A DNA stretch of 64,000 bases from Phytophthora sp. 'mugwort' (GCA_033558025.1 JAUCEF010000005.1:2666001-2730000); one strand, 5' to 3'. Counted from the stretch's first letter, positions 10,470-21,521 are shown. Numbers and translations are program-made. The notes: a model not told the origin generated them from the letters alone.

Positions 10470-13400
10470 TTATTCCAGAGTCCACTTACTGAACAAACGG
10501 TTCATCAAAATGCTAGCATTGTCTCGGCAATTCTGGGTTTGTCCGCTAAGACCTGCCAAGTGGCCTCGATAGAAGCGCTGAACTGCATCTAGCTCATACC
10601 TGGCGAAACGTGCACTCGGTGGCGTAGGTGGAACCCAGTCGGCTAGTGCTGCGATGGTGCAGAACACTTCGTCACCGTTTAGCTGGATTAATGCGGCGAA
10701 GAGTTTCGACGTTTGCTCCACAATTTCTCGTGGCGCTGCTTGACTTAAGTATTTGCTGCAGGCACGCGAGATTTGAGGCACAAGTCGAGTCACCGTCTCG
10801 GATTGCTGGCAAACCATGGTCAAGCACGACAGAATTGCCAACAATTGGCGAATCTTTTGAGTCTTCCGTGTTCCACTTGCAGCGCTAAGTTCAGTTTCTG
10901 CGGGTTTTACAGTCTCAGTACCTGCTTCAGGCGTCTGCGCTGAAGCCTCATCGTGTGGCGTTGAGATCAGCAGCATGGAGCGCGTGACCTGCGACGACTT
11001 CGCGTCAGCGCCAAAATTGATGGCTTGTATTTGAGACCGGAGTACTGGCCACACAGTCTCTACAAAGCGATCTCCTACAAAATCACCAGCAGTTTCTGCT
11101 AGGGTGGTGATGACTCGGACTGTGCCAGTTACGATAGCGCGGTTCTCGACCCGCAGTCGAGGCAGCAACTCGGGCCACATCCGAGCGACAAGAGGCAAAA
11201 GTTGTTTTTGGTGTCGTGAGAGGAATCGCACACCTTCATCGATCAAGGATAGCACCAAGCAGCACGCGATCGGATTTGACTCCACCAGGAAATAACCACA
11301 CCGATCTATGATATCAATGACCAGAGCTCGATAGCCCGAAGCGTCTTCCTCCTTGTCTTGGTCGTCCTCTTGATTATCTGGCTGGATCTCATCGTATTCC
11401 ACGGGCATTGCACCTTTCACATTCGGTGCTTCAGATGAAGCCTTTTCTTCGCCAGTCTCAGCTTGAATATCGAGAGCATCGATACCATCATTTGCCAGCA
11501 CCTTCATCTCATAAATAAAGCTGTCCAGAAGTGAGCGAGAAGTTACTAAGTCTGAAGCCTCGTCATGGCCAATTATTGGCAATTTCTTGACTTTAGATTC
11601 TTGGGCATCACGTACAATACTCTCAAGTAGATTTTTTAGCGCACGTAGTAAACCATCAATATAAGGCGAATCCTGGTACAAATCAACACTGCGAATAAGC
11701 GACATTGCCACCTCATGTACCAGCGGCAAAGACGCCAATCGCGTGTGTCTCAGTAATGCCTCAACGACGAAGACTGTCATCGGATACACGTCTAATTGTT
11801 CAAGCCGAGCGCACAGAGAATCCACGAAATAGTCCATATTGGTATGAAAAAGAGCCTCTAGAGAGTCGTAGCCAGTGAAAAAGTAGACCTTCTCCAGTGC
11901 CGCCAAAGCCGCACGCTCCACTTGTATGCTGGGTGACCCCAATTGTTCAACCAATGGATACAGCACATGAAGCAGGAACACTTTGAACTCAGCACCGAGA
12001 ATTTCAGCACACACACCAACACACTCAACCATCAGCGCACGTTGAGACACAAGTGCTCGACTGGAACTAGAAGTAGATGATGAATTGTACTCTTCCCATG
12101 CCTCTAGCGCTAATAAATCTTCCAAAACGCGGCCAATAAGATGGATATCCACAGACTCTTTAACTGAGCGGGTGCTGCTCTCCTTGTTCGGGCAGTAAGC
12201 GCGTAGAAACTCATTCAAAACCAACACAACTTCAGCATTTCCCGATTCTGTAGACTTTGAACCTGCCTCAGATAATAGCATGAAGGCACAATCAATAAAG
12301 CTCGCTGGGGTCGAGACGACAGCAACATCGCGTAACATCGACAACACCTCGTGAACTGACGCTTCCTCGTTAAAAAAGCGCAATCGCTTTTGAAATTGCG
12401 AGACCACGACGCTTGCCGCCGTGTGATCATTGTTTTTGTCAGATTCTGGTACACTTGGAAGTGTTTGATGAACAACCAACTCAATATTCAGCGCAGCAAA
12501 CGATACCACGCGACAAAGTGATGTGTAAATACTCTCCATAGAAGCGTCAAGATATGCTGTGAGGCTGGGTCCTAGCAATGCCAGGTATCCACGTAGAGTG
12601 CGTACAAGATGCACTTTTGTTGCCTCATGTTCCGTCGCCACTTGAAGCACAAGCGTGGAAAGCAGCATCTGAAAACGAGCTGCTATCTCTGGTAATACTA
12701 GTAAACGCTCCTCCGAAGACAGCGTCGACATTTGCAGTTTCAGGAGCACCTTATCTGCTTCTTTGGCAACCTCTGCAGTTGCGTCACCACGAAGAACCAG
12801 CAGCTCGTCATAGCATCGAAAGAACGATACGCGAAGAGCTCGACGACAGTGAAGCATCACTGTACCACAAAGTTGAGCTAGCGCACGACGGACTCGCCAA
12901 GAAGAACGCGGTAACCCTGTACTGGTGCCTGCAGCAACGGCCGTCGCACTGGCAGCGAACATCCGGGAAAGCAGCAAATCCAGGTTTATAGCAGTCGTCT
13001 CAAGCCATTTGTCACTGTTAATTGACGACAAGTCGGTCGATTCATCTGTCTCTGCATCAACTGTCTTCTTCTTCGCGGCATTGGATTCAACTGACTGTCG
13101 GATCGCTTCAAGCGTGAATTTCTGCTGCTCTTGCTTTGCTCCTCCATCATTTGGTAGCTTGTTGTCACCAATACAAAGATATAATGCGGTAGTTAAGCAC
13201 CCAAGCGCTGCAACGATAATCTTGGACGTCTGCTGCGGTGCATTCGCGCTCTTCCACAATCCAGCAGCGATACCAGGCAAGTACTGCCGCAGCGTATCTG
13301 GGTCACGGATGAAGAACAGAACGCTCTTTAGGACTTCAATTGCTTGTTCCGCAGCCTTACGACACCGATCTCGCTGTGCCACATGCAGCAGTGACGCCAC

Positions 13401-13964
13401 CAAGTACGCGAAGAAGTGCTGCTGATCCACCTGAAGCTGTATCGCCTGCTTCTCTTGACCTTGCTCCAATAGCTCCTGCAGACTCTGCAGAATTACGAGT
13501 CTCAACTCCTCAGGCTGAGCGGCAAGTGCGTTAGAGCCAGGAACATCTTCGCCACCGTCGCCAGCCTCTGGTGGCGGTGGCAGATACTGCACACAGCTCT
13601 GCACGAAGCTTAGTCGTCGTTGCACCTGTCCAGGATTAACCCTTAGCATCCGAGCCTTGCAACGTCGCAACACGCGTGCAAAAGCAGCAAACGATCGCTC
13701 TTGAAGTACTGTAGACGATGAATTGAGCACGAAAGAGCCCAGAAGCTTGTGCAGCGAGAGTAACACAAGATCGTCCATCGCAGCAAAACCCACGAGTGGA
13801 GTGCCAACTGTCGGCGCTGGAGAGAGTTCCACGCGGTCGTACAGCATTACCAGGTCACCTAAAACCTGATCCAGCTCCTTACAAGAATCATCGCTCGGCT
13901 GGAGCTGCACGAAGCGCGACAGACGCGTGCACAGCTCCACGTGCGCCGCCACCTCCGCGGCCAT
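10470..13964 (-). CDS. TTI1: TTI1-like HEAT-repeat protein (TTT complex)
   Basis: A single intronless frame encodes 1164 residues, built almost wholly of amphipathic helix pairs typical of HEAT repeats, with short acidic linkers (around residues 860-890, EIQPDNQEDDQDKEEDASG). The segment HQKQLLPLVARMWPELLPRL followed by GDFVGDRFVETVWP resembles the conserved C-terminal part of TTI1, where VHxxWPxLxxRL and GDFLxxRF recur. TTI1 works with TELO2 and TTI2 as an Hsp90 co-chaperone that matures PI3K-like kinases (TOR, ATM, ATR). The length fits TTI1 (about 1090 residues in animals). Another large HEAT protein is possible. It is divergent from COG4, with 124 bp between the preferred start codons. 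Confidence 0.72.
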   Translation of the reverse strand: MAAEVAAHVELCTRLSRFVQLQPSDDSCKELDQVLGDLVMLYDRVELSPAPTVGTPLVGFAAMDDLVLLSLHKLLGSFVLNSSSTVLQERSFAAFARVLRRCKARMLRVNPGQVQRRLSFVQSCVQYLPPPPEAGDGGEDVPGSNALAAQPEELRLVILQSLQELLEQGQEKQAIQLQVDQQHFFAYLVASLLHVAQRDRCRKAAEQAIEVLKSVLFFIRDPDTLRQYLPGIAAGLWKSANAPQQTSKIIVAALGCLTTALYLCIGDNKLPNDGGAKQEQQKFTLEAIRQSVESNAAKKKTVDAETDESTDLSSINSDKWLETTAINLDLLLSRMFAASATAVAAGTSTGLPRSSWRVRRALAQLCGTVMLHCRRALRVSFFRCYDELLVLRGDATAEVAKEADKVLLKLQMSTLSSEERLLVLPEIAARFQMLLSTLVLQVATEHEATKVHLVRTLRGYLALLGPSLTAYLDASMESIYTSLCRVVSFAALNIELVVHQTLPSVPESDKNNDHTAASVVVSQFQKRLRFFNEEASVHEVLSMLRDVAVVSTPASFIDCAFMLLSEAGSKSTESGNAEVVLVLNEFLRAYCPNKESSTRSVKESVDIHLIGRVLEDLLALEAWEEYNSSSTSSSSRALVSQRALMVECVGVCAEILGAEFKVFLLHVLYPLVEQLGSPSIQVERAALAALEKVYFFTGYDSLEALFHTNMDYFVDSLCARLEQLDVYPMTVFVVEALLRHTRLASLPLVHEVAMSLIRSVDLYQDSPYIDGLLRALKNLLESIVRDAQESKVKKLPIIGHDEASDLVTSRSLLDSFIYEMKVLANDGIDALDIQAETGEEKASSEAPNVKGAMPVEYDEIQPDNQEDDQDKEEDASGYRALVIDIIDRCGYFLVESNPIACCLVLSLIDEGVRFLSRHQKQLLPLVARMWPELLPRLRVENRAIVTGTVRVITTLAETAGDFVGDRFVETVWPVLRSQIQAINFGADAKSSQVTRSMLLISTPHDEASAQTPEAGTETVKPAETELSAASGTRKTQKIRQLLAILSCLTMVCQQSETVTRLVPQISRACSKYLSQAAPREIVEQTSKLFAALIQLNGDEVFCTIAALADWVPPTPPSARFARYELDAVQRFYRGHLAGLSGQTQNCRDNASILMNRLFSKWTLE

Positions 13965-14088
13965 GGTTGTCAGTCAGGTGGTTATCGTCGTAGAATGCTG
14001 AATGCAAGGTTTCCTATGTGGTTCACATTATGTGCAACCTTATGGCGCAATCATACACGACCATCGTCACTTCATCTTCGTATCTGCC

Positions 14089-16635
14089 ATGGGAGCTCCA
14101 CGTCGCCGGAAGCAGCAGCTGGAGCAGCACGCCGCGCTCCTGGCGCAGCTCGCGGTCGTCAAGCAGCGTCAGCGGTCGCTACATGATCAAGCCTTTGCTT
14201 TCGCCAAGGCGCCTACAGCCCCCGACAAGGCGGCGGCGCAGCTCTCCCTGCGCTCCCTGCGACAGCTCACGCCCGAGGTGACCGTGCTCTGTGCGCAGAC
14301 CGGCGCCGTCGTGGAGCGCGTGGCCAACGCCAATGACGTGGCCGAAAAGATGACGCGCGAGGTGCGACGCCTGGACGTGATCCAGTCGCGCCTGGGCGTG
14401 GCGCTGGAGCAGTCGGCGCAGCTACTGACGCTGCGCAACGCGCTGGCGGGCATCCGACGCGCCATGCAGCAGCAGAGGTACCCAGAAGCCGCCACGTTCC
14501 TGCAGACGCTCAAGAACATTGATCAGCAGATGCCGTTGGACGTGGCGGACAAACTACGTGTTGATACTATTGAGAACGATCTGAAAGGAGTCATTGAAGG
14601 CGCGTTCGATGACGGTTTGCGAGCTGGCGACAGCCGAAAGGTGCAGACGTACGCGCCGCTGTTTAAAGTGGTGGGAAAGGACTACGAGGAACACGGACTG
14701 ACGATGTTGCTGGAGCACGTGCAAAAGACACTGGAGCAGACGTTGAAGCAGGGAGGAGACCCGAGAGTTTGTGTGTTTAGCACACAAGAACTCATCACGC
14801 GCCTTGCTGAGGTGTTTAACCAGGTGGCACAGGAAACCCAGCAACACGCAGGACTACTGTCGCAGTGCTTTGAGAGTGTACACGGCCCAAACAGATTCGT
14901 GACCACGTTGTATACGTTGGGAGAACAGGCGGCTGTTGCTGTATTGAACGCCTACATGGTGCAGCGTAAGTTTCATGAACGGATTACGAACGGAACGCAG
15001 CCTGGATCGCCGACCTCGACGACTCCATCATCGCCATCGAATCGAAGTGGTAGTAATCGCGGAATGCAATCAGTGCCTGGGAGTCCCAGGGATGACGGCG
15101 TCGCTGTCATGAATGAACAATTGAACGAAATGGCGTTGGTCATTCAGCACACACAGACATACGAGCGCTTTATGCGTTCAAGAGTTCAAGCTTCTGAAGA
15201 AGAAGATGGAGAAACTCAGAAGAGTGAGCAAGTTGATGATAAGTTAAGTCCTGATGCTCCAGTTTTACCGCCGATCCAAGAAAGTGAACTGGGAAAAACT
15301 GTCCAGGAGCTAGCAGGATTCTACTGCTTCTTTGAGAACGCACTGTTAAATCAGGCAGCTCGGAAAGCGTTCCAGTGGGAAGAACTTCATTTTTCATCTA
15401 GTGATGCTAACTCAGGAGGTACTGAAGGCAATGGAGTGGACAGCGACGATGGATTAGTGTGCTTCCCTATTTCATCGGCCATTGATGAAATATTCTATGT
15501 AGCACGTAACTCTGGGCTCCGTGCATTGGCGACAGGTCATGGCGACTGCGCAGCGGGTGTTCTCAATATGATTAATTCTGTGCTGCGTGATGTCGTTGGA
15601 GACACGATGCGAAGCCGCATCCGACATATGACTAGTTCCGCCAAGATGGACAGTGCAGGAGGAGGTGACGCGGCGAGTTTATTGGCGGCCTCCTCTGCGC
15701 AGTTGCGTGACCAGATGCAGCAGCAATTTGCGAAGCTTAGCAAGACCGTTGGACCTGTGGGTGGCGTCAACACAGGCGACAATGCTGGACAGACACCAGA
15801 GCAACGGAAAGAACATGCCCCCGATGTCGTACTCAACAGTTTGGAGGTAACTTCTGGATACATCGCGCAACTGAGAGGCGAGTTCGAACACGAGTTACCT
15901 GAAGCCTTCCCGGAGGTGCCACAACACATTATGACTTGTCTGAATGCACTGGAAGACGCTTCAGCTGAACTCAAGCAGCTACTTCTTGCGTCGCGAAAAA
16001 AGCTCATTAAGCTCCTGGAGTCCAAGATTTCCACATACTTTGCCAGCTTGCTATCCTCGTCGTCATCGGCATCTTCTGCAGCGTCGGCATTGGCTGCATC
16101 GGCTACAGCTCTTTCGTCGTCTGGATCCTCGTCTTTGAGGCGCAATCCCGTTCAGTACGAGCTCACAGAGGCAATGTTCACGTTCAACGAGGCCAATGAC
16201 CCGTTTGCACATGCATTCGTACGTGGGCTTCGCTCTCTGCTGGCTGCCTTTCGTGGAACCCTCTCGCGTAGCAACTACCGTGCGATCGTGCGGGGAGTTG
16301 CTTTGTGCTCTGCTAGTCAGCTCGAGTCTTGGTTCCTCTCTCGGGCTACACGCATTAACCAGCTTGGTGCGTTACAGTTCGACAAGGATGTTCGTGTCAT
16401 CAGCACGTTCCTCAGTGCTGAAGGTGGTGCCGGCGAAGAAGTACGTGAAGCTTTTGCGACATTAACGCAGCTTTCTGAAGTGTTGAATGTGGACACTCCT
16501 CAAGACGTGCTGGACGTGTACGGCCGACGACGCCGTGGTGTGGCTTGGATCCTGCCAGCAGCTCGCGTCAAGGAAGTACTTTCGCGTCGCGTAGAGTTTG
16601 CTGATGCTTTAATCAATAAGCTGGTCTTGAAGTAA
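14089..16635 (+). CDS. COG4: Conserved oligomeric Golgi complex subunit 4
   Basis: An intronless frame encodes 848 residues from the ATG at 14089 (MGAPRRRKQQ). The frame also has an ATG at 14002, but that would leave only 37 bp to the divergent TTI1 start, so the later one is preferred. The N-terminal half is coiled coil (VANANDVAEKMTREVRRLDV, then LRNALAGIRRAMQQQRYPEA), as in COG4. The C-terminus has the family signature: NQLGALQFDKDVRVISTFLS, then EAFATLTQLSEVLNVDTPQD, then the end ARVKEVLSRRVEFADALINK. A Ser/Ala-rich low-complexity insert lies around residue 665. COG4 is part of lobe A of the COG tether, which retrieves glycosylation enzymes within the Golgi by engaging SNAREs and Sly1. 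Confidence 0.93.
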   Translation: MGAPRRRKQQLEQHAALLAQLAVVKQRQRSLHDQAFAFAKAPTAPDKAAAQLSLRSLRQLTPEVTVLCAQTGAVVERVANANDVAEKMTREVRRLDVIQSRLGVALEQSAQLLTLRNALAGIRRAMQQQRYPEAATFLQTLKNIDQQMPLDVADKLRVDTIENDLKGVIEGAFDDGLRAGDSRKVQTYAPLFKVVGKDYEEHGLTMLLEHVQKTLEQTLKQGGDPRVCVFSTQELITRLAEVFNQVAQETQQHAGLLSQCFESVHGPNRFVTTLYTLGEQAAVAVLNAYMVQRKFHERITNGTQPGSPTSTTPSSPSNRSGSNRGMQSVPGSPRDDGVAVMNEQLNEMALVIQHTQTYERFMRSRVQASEEEDGETQKSEQVDDKLSPDAPVLPPIQESELGKTVQELAGFYCFFENALLNQAARKAFQWEELHFSSSDANSGGTEGNGVDSDDGLVCFPISSAIDEIFYVARNSGLRALATGHGDCAAGVLNMINSVLRDVVGDTMRSRIRHMTSSAKMDSAGGGDAASLLAASSAQLRDQMQQQFAKLSKTVGPVGGVNTGDNAGQTPEQRKEHAPDVVLNSLEVTSGYIAQLRGEFEHELPEAFPEVPQHIMTCLNALEDASAELKQLLLASRKKLIKLLESKISTYFASLLSSSSSASSAASALAASATALSSSGSSSLRRNPVQYELTEAMFTFNEANDPFAHAFVRGLRSLLAAFRGTLSRSNYRAIVRGVALCSASQLESWFLSRATRINQLGALQFDKDVRVISTFLSAEGGAGEEVREAFATLTQLSEVLNVDTPQDVLDVYGRRRRGVAWILPAARVKEVLSRRVEFADALINKLVLK

Positions 16636-16729
16636 GATGGTGGGGCAAGCTCATAAAAAAGCTTTTAGTGTGTATGGTACAAGAATTTACAGCTACGTTG
16701 TAGACTGTACACCATATTCCAGTCAAGCG

Positions 16730-18118
16730 CTAGAGTTCCTTCACTTGCAACTCGTTGCGATAGCTGCAAATGCGTTCGGTCCACTTGCGTACGTCCCTCT
16801 TCACTTCCGCTTCATCGACTGTTGTAAGCTGATGGCTACGATAGACCTGTTTGCCATTGATCCAGACGTCTGAGACGTGCTCGCGACCAGCGACGTACAC
16901 CACATGACTCAGTGCGTTGTACATGGGAAGCATCTCGATACTGTCGCACTCGATAGCGATAATATCTGCGCGCTTGCCTACTTGAATGGACCCGATCTCA
17001 TGTTCAAGTCCAAGAGCTCGTGCACCATTCAGCGTAGCCATTTGGAGGGCCTCAGCAGCAGAAACACTTCTACTCTGGTGCGACTCCGCCTTCGCGAGCA
17101 ATGCCGCAAGCTTCATCTCTCCTAACATGTCGAGTGAGTTATTGCTCGCCGCACCGTCAGTACCCAGAGTCACGTTTACGCCTCGACGTAGCATTTCAGT
17201 CACCCGTGCGATCCCCGACGCCAATTTGAGGTTGGACGACGGACAATGAACCACATGCGCTCCAGCACGCGCGACGTCGTCGATCTCGTTATCCGTTAGC
17301 TGAGTCATATGTGCACATATCAACCTCTCTGACAATAGACCCAACCGTTTAAAATTGGCAAGAGGACGGAGTTTCTGATCGCTCTTGTGGCAGCACATAG
17401 AAGCTCGATTCAGTTGCTCACTGTCGTTGCATTCCGCTTCAGTCTCGTGCAAGTGGATGTGGATCCGAGCATCGTACTTGTTCACCAGAGCATCCACCTT
17501 TAACAAGGTCTGCTCCCCCACTGTATACGGCGAATGAGGCGCCATCGTGACTGTGAGGAGGTCGTGGCGTCCAGGAGCGTATTTCTTCAGATTCGGCTCC
17601 GCTTTGGCCAGGAAATCGGCCGGTCCGGAGCCGTAGGGCGACGCCATGTCCATTATGCTCTGACCCAATGCTCCACGCATGCCTGTGCTCTCCATCACGT
17701 CGCAGATCTCGTCCGGGAAGAAGTACATGTTATTGAAGCATGTGGTCCCGCTGCGGATCATTTCAGCCACTGCGTGCTTCATCCCGGCGCGTACAAACTC
17801 GGGGCTGACAAACTCTTTCTCGATTGGCCAAATATCCTCGGCTAGCCAGTCGTGCAACACCTTGTCGTCCCCTAGACCACGGAACAGCGTCATGGGCGCG
17901 TGCGTGTGCAGGTTGATGAGGCCTGGCAGCAGAATATGGCGGTCCAGATGCTGCTCCTCGACGCCGACGAAGCGCCTCTGGGCCTCCGCACGCGGCAGCA
18001 GCGCCACGATCCGTGTCTTGTCTACGATAATTGCAACATCATGCAGCACCACGTTGCGAGGAATAACGGGGACTATGTGCGCCGCGAAGAGCACCAGATC
18101 CACGGTCTGCTTGGCCAT
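16730..18118 (-). CDS. mtaD: 5-methylthioadenosine / S-adenosylhomocysteine deaminase, bacterial type
   Basis: An intronless frame encodes 462 residues of the amidohydrolase superfamily. Metal-ligand and substrate motifs appear in order: GLINLHTHAPMTLFRGLGDD (first His pair), MAPHSPYTVG, RIHIHLHETEAE, VVHCPSSNLKLASG and GTDGAASNNSLDMLGEMKLA. Family members hydrolytically deaminate MTA and SAH to the inosine forms, linking methylation by-products to purine salvage. From family knowledge the sequence reads much closer to proteobacterial MtaD/TRZ-ATZ enzymes than to typical eukaryotic nucleoside deaminases, so horizontal transfer is suspected. Compared with bacterial forms there are about 12 extra residues after HLHET; no in-frame intron explains them. 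It is divergent from the BRCT gene. Confidence 0.88.
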   Translation of the reverse strand: MAKQTVDLVLFAAHIVPVIPRNVVLHDVAIIVDKTRIVALLPRAEAQRRFVGVEEQHLDRHILLPGLINLHTHAPMTLFRGLGDDKVLHDWLAEDIWPIEKEFVSPEFVRAGMKHAVAEMIRSGTTCFNNMYFFPDEICDVMESTGMRGALGQSIMDMASPYGSGPADFLAKAEPNLKKYAPGRHDLLTVTMAPHSPYTVGEQTLLKVDALVNKYDARIHIHLHETEAECNDSEQLNRASMCCHKSDQKLRPLANFKRLGLLSERLICAHMTQLTDNEIDDVARAGAHVVHCPSSNLKLASGIARVTEMLRRGVNVTLGTDGAASNNSLDMLGEMKLAALLAKAESHQSRSVSAAEALQMATLNGARALGLEHEIGSIQVGKRADIIAIECDSIEMLPMYNALSHVVYVAGREHVSDVWINGKQVYRSHQLTTVDEAEVKRDVRKWTERICSYRNELQVKEL

Positions 18119-18218
18119 TATTATGGCAGTCTACTTTATAGTTTTTGGTAACGCGCCAAATTTGAAGTTGGCGCGAAAATGAAATTTCGGTTTGAGCTTC
18201 GCGCGCGTTATATAAAAC

Positions 18219-18228
18219 CCATTTTACC
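18219..18228 (+). promoter_or_regulatory. INR/FPR-like core promoter of the BRCT gene
   Basis: CCATTTT at 18219-18225 fits the Initiator YCAYTYY. The overlapping CATTTTACC at 18220-18228 fits the FPR consensus CAWTTTNYY in every position. It lies just after a TATATAAAA stretch and about 95 bp before the preferred ATG at 18322. Confidence 0.5.
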
Positions 18229-18321
18229 CCGTAAGAACTGGGTGTTTCTCATCCTATTATTGCTCCAATCATCGAGCGCGCCAGTAAATTATTTACCAAG
18301 AAGGTGCTCACTTCGATTGGC

Positions 18322-21300
18322 ATGCGGCAGCGCTCTCTGTACGCGGCGCTGCTGTGCGTCGTGCATCCGGCGGAGCTGGAAGCGGCGGAGCTACTCGCTC
18401 TGGAGCTGTGTCTACGCGACGGCGGGGCGACGATCCTGGAGGACGCGAACGCCGCCAGCGGCAGCGCCGTGACGCACATCATATGCCACCCCAAGGCCTA
18501 CCAGAGCTTCGTGGCGCAACGCAACGAGCGGTTCGTGGCGCTTGTGCGGCCCGAGTGGGTCTTCCGCACATTCCTGCTGCAGCGATTGCTACCCGTGGAC
18601 CGCTTCAGCCCCAACCCGGCGCTCATCTTCTCGACGCTCGCGATTTCGGCCGGCACCATGGGCAAAGACCCGCGGAAGGTCATTAACGGACTCGTCACGC
18701 ACTTTGGCGGGCAAATTGTCGACCAGAAGGAGGTGTATCCTGGGGCCACACACATTCTGTACCAAGACGACAGTGATAAAGATGCCGCTGGTGCCACGGA
18801 GCCGGAAGAACTGGAATTCCAGAAATTGCTGCGGCTCAACTTCTCCAAGGTGGATTTCTCACAGGGCGTTGATGCATGGAGACAGCATGCGGCCACTCAG
18901 TCAGCAGACTCGACGTACACGTTGCCCAGTTGTGTCGTTGCCTGGATGGGACAACGTGCGGGCTTGTACAAGCAGTACCATGTTAAGTACACGTGGATTG
19001 AAGAGTGCGTGACGCGTCAGAGTCGCGTCCCGGAAGGACCTTTTGCTTATAAGCCAACCGGAGCTGCAGAGACCAAACCGGACAAGAAGACGCCTAGCTG
19101 GAAGACCCGACCGGAAGTGCACCTGGAAGATCTGAACCTCAGCAAGTGCGCACAAGTGTATCAACTGGGAAGGACAGAGCTCACCACTGAACTCTCGGTA
19201 GTTCGAAAGTTGTCCAACGAGGTAAAGAATTTGCAGCTACCCCCCTGTGCTATTGTTTTTAATGGGCCTTGTGTTGGTTGTAGAAAATCGAGGCGATGAA
19301 AAAAACACTGCATGGATCGATTGTACTTCTTGCGCAGCATATAGCCCCGCTGCTGCGAGAAAAGTTGTCCGATATGCTGAAGACGGTAGATGCCAAGGTG
19401 GCGAATGTGCCATTTGGTGACTCGTATCAAGACATTGTGGGAAAGGTGGTTACAAATGCTTCGTTCGTGGTGTGTCGTTACCGCGGGGGCTTCGAGTACA
19501 ACGAAGCTATGCGCCAGGGCAAAAAGGTCGTGGGTATCTATTGGGTCTTGGCAGGTTTGTCCCAAGTCAGCAAGCCAACCCCATACAACGAGGCGATTCA
19601 GCGACCTGTTCAATCGTTTGGAAGTATCTCCGGTATGCAGTCTTTTGTTATTACGCTGTCCGGATACTCAAGTCGATCAAGCCCAACTCGAGAAGAACTT
19701 CAGATCGCTATTCACGCTACTGGTGCATGCTTGCTCCCAGTGCTTTCACGAACGCATTCGACGCATCTCTTGTGCTACGAAGCCTCTGGAGAAAAATACA
19801 AGAAGGCGCTAAGCTGGAGATTCGACAATGTCTTGAGTCATGAGGTATGTGGTTGCGATTTCCTTCATGTGTTTCCTTAAAATCTAATTTGAAGTTCATT
19901 TTCTGTATTGTGAGTAGTGGATCTTCGCATGCCTGTCCAAGTGGGCATATGTGCCTGAACATCCGTTTCGGTATAACTCTATCAAGGAGCTCTCGGGAGA
20001 TACAGACAGCACGGCATCAGAGCACAGCTCAAAGAAGAAAGACAGCGGCGATATCAATTTTGAGGAGGAAATTGTAAGCAAAACGAAGCTAGCGATTACA
20101 CCCAACATGAGAAGTGCAAAGAAGGCGAAACGGGGAGGTGAAGGTCGATTTGACGTCGACGACATTCTCACTGAGATTGATATGGTGCCTACTCCAACTG
20201 AAAACAAGACTCCAGCTAACCAAACGACTACAACACCGGCAGCAAGCTCGAAATCATCCAGGGTGACTCCAGGCCGTGCGAAAGATGTTGCATGCACACT
20301 ATTTGATACGCCGACAAACACAGCTGCACCTCCTCATAGCAAGCGAAAGACTCGAAAGAGTGTCGCTGATGAAGTGCCCGCAGAGGTAGACGAAGTGGAG
20401 AAAGAACCTGCTGCCACCATGAAAACTGACGGTGAAGCCGTGAAGAAGCCTCCACTTGCAATAAGTATCAGTAGTGACAGCAACGCTCAGGAATCAAGTA
20501 CGGTGGATGCAGTGAATACGAGTGCTGTAAACCAGGAGCCAAAGAAGACCAAGGTACCTGCCAAGAAATCTAAAGCCAAGAAGCGTAAGGGTGTCGACTC
20601 GGAAGATTTGGAAACGTCCAAGTCGAGCAGGGCCATTTCAAAGAAGCAAAAGAAGGAGCCAAAAGTTACCAGGAAAACATGCACAGCGCCGCCACCGAAA
20701 ATGAAGCGCGTGTTTCTCTTAACCGGCGACCGAGACCAGGCTGCCGTGCACACTTCAATAATTTCCTCATTGGGCGGCAGTGTCAGTGCGTTTGGCCGCG
20801 TGTTTGACAGCAACTGCACGCACATCATTTGCAGCGAACTGAAGCGCACGGAAAAGTTTATCGCTGGATGTGCGGCTGGCAAGGTGAGACGAAATATGCC
20901 TATTGTATGGTTGTGAAATCGAGTTGTTCCATGTCCTGACTGACGTTATGTTGTCCGTGTTGTGCATTCTCAGTGGATATTGAAGCCTTCATACCTGGAA
21001 GCCTGCTCTGCTGCGGGGAGGTTTGTCGATGAGGCCGCGCACGAGTGGGGAAGCCACAAATCTGACAATAAAGAGATCGATTCGCGTGTTTGGCCCGAGG
21101 TGTGCGCATACTGGCGTAAGAAACGCGCTGACGGGCAATCTGGTGCGTTTAATGGATGGCGCTTTTTCATTCATGCCAAGTGCATCCCCCCTCGAGATAT
21201 GTGTGAGCGTATTGTCCTCGCCGCTGGAGGTTCCGTGATCCCGCTCACCAAGTCCGCCAATTTTGACAATTTATCGAAGGAGTCGACCCCCGAAGCGCCT

Positions 21301-21456
21301 GTGGTGGCGCTGTGTCCCCCTGAGGTGCCAACACGAGACTTGTGGATGAAGAAGCTCAAGACCCACAAGATCGAATGCATCAAGGCGGCCTTCCTCATTG
21401 ATTATATTACGAAGAAGCAATCACCGCCTGTCAAGCGCGCTGACTATCTACTTTAG
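18322..21456 (+). CDS. Six-BRCT DNA damage response protein (PTIP/Rtt107/Brc1 type)
   Basis: Four exons (18322-19221, 19284-19844, 19918-20883, 20974-21456; introns 62, 73 and 90 bp) encode 969 residues. Four N-terminal BRCT domains (about 5-90, 105-255, 305-405, 420-505) show the typical late Trp: RPEWVF, YTWIEECV, GIYWVLAG and HEWIFACLS. A lysine/serine/threonine-rich linker follows (about 510-745) with nuclear-localisation-like runs (KKSKAKKRK). Two C-terminal BRCTs end the protein (about 748-840, KRVFLLTGD..THIICSEL..KWILKPSYLEAC, and 858-965). The 4+2 arrangement is that of PTIP, Rtt107 and Brc1, where the C-terminal pair binds phosphorylated H2A at damaged forks. The frame is open upstream to 18304, but only with GTG, so ATG at 18322 is used. 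Confidence 0.87.
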
Positions 21457-21521
21457 AGTTTTAGGTATCACGCAGTGTAGTGCAGGCGACGGTGGAGCGG
21501 ACGATGACGCGACGGAAGGTA

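Noticed and set aside
10628..13993. Plus-strand open frames opposite the TTI1-like gene
   Set aside because: They are antisense to a long continuous frame, have no family motifs and follow its codon structure.
17395..17440. Hidden intron in the MTA/SAH deaminase explaining its extra residues
   Set aside because: Possible GT-AG pairs here are 40 or 47 bp and would break the frame, so the extra residues are taken as coding.
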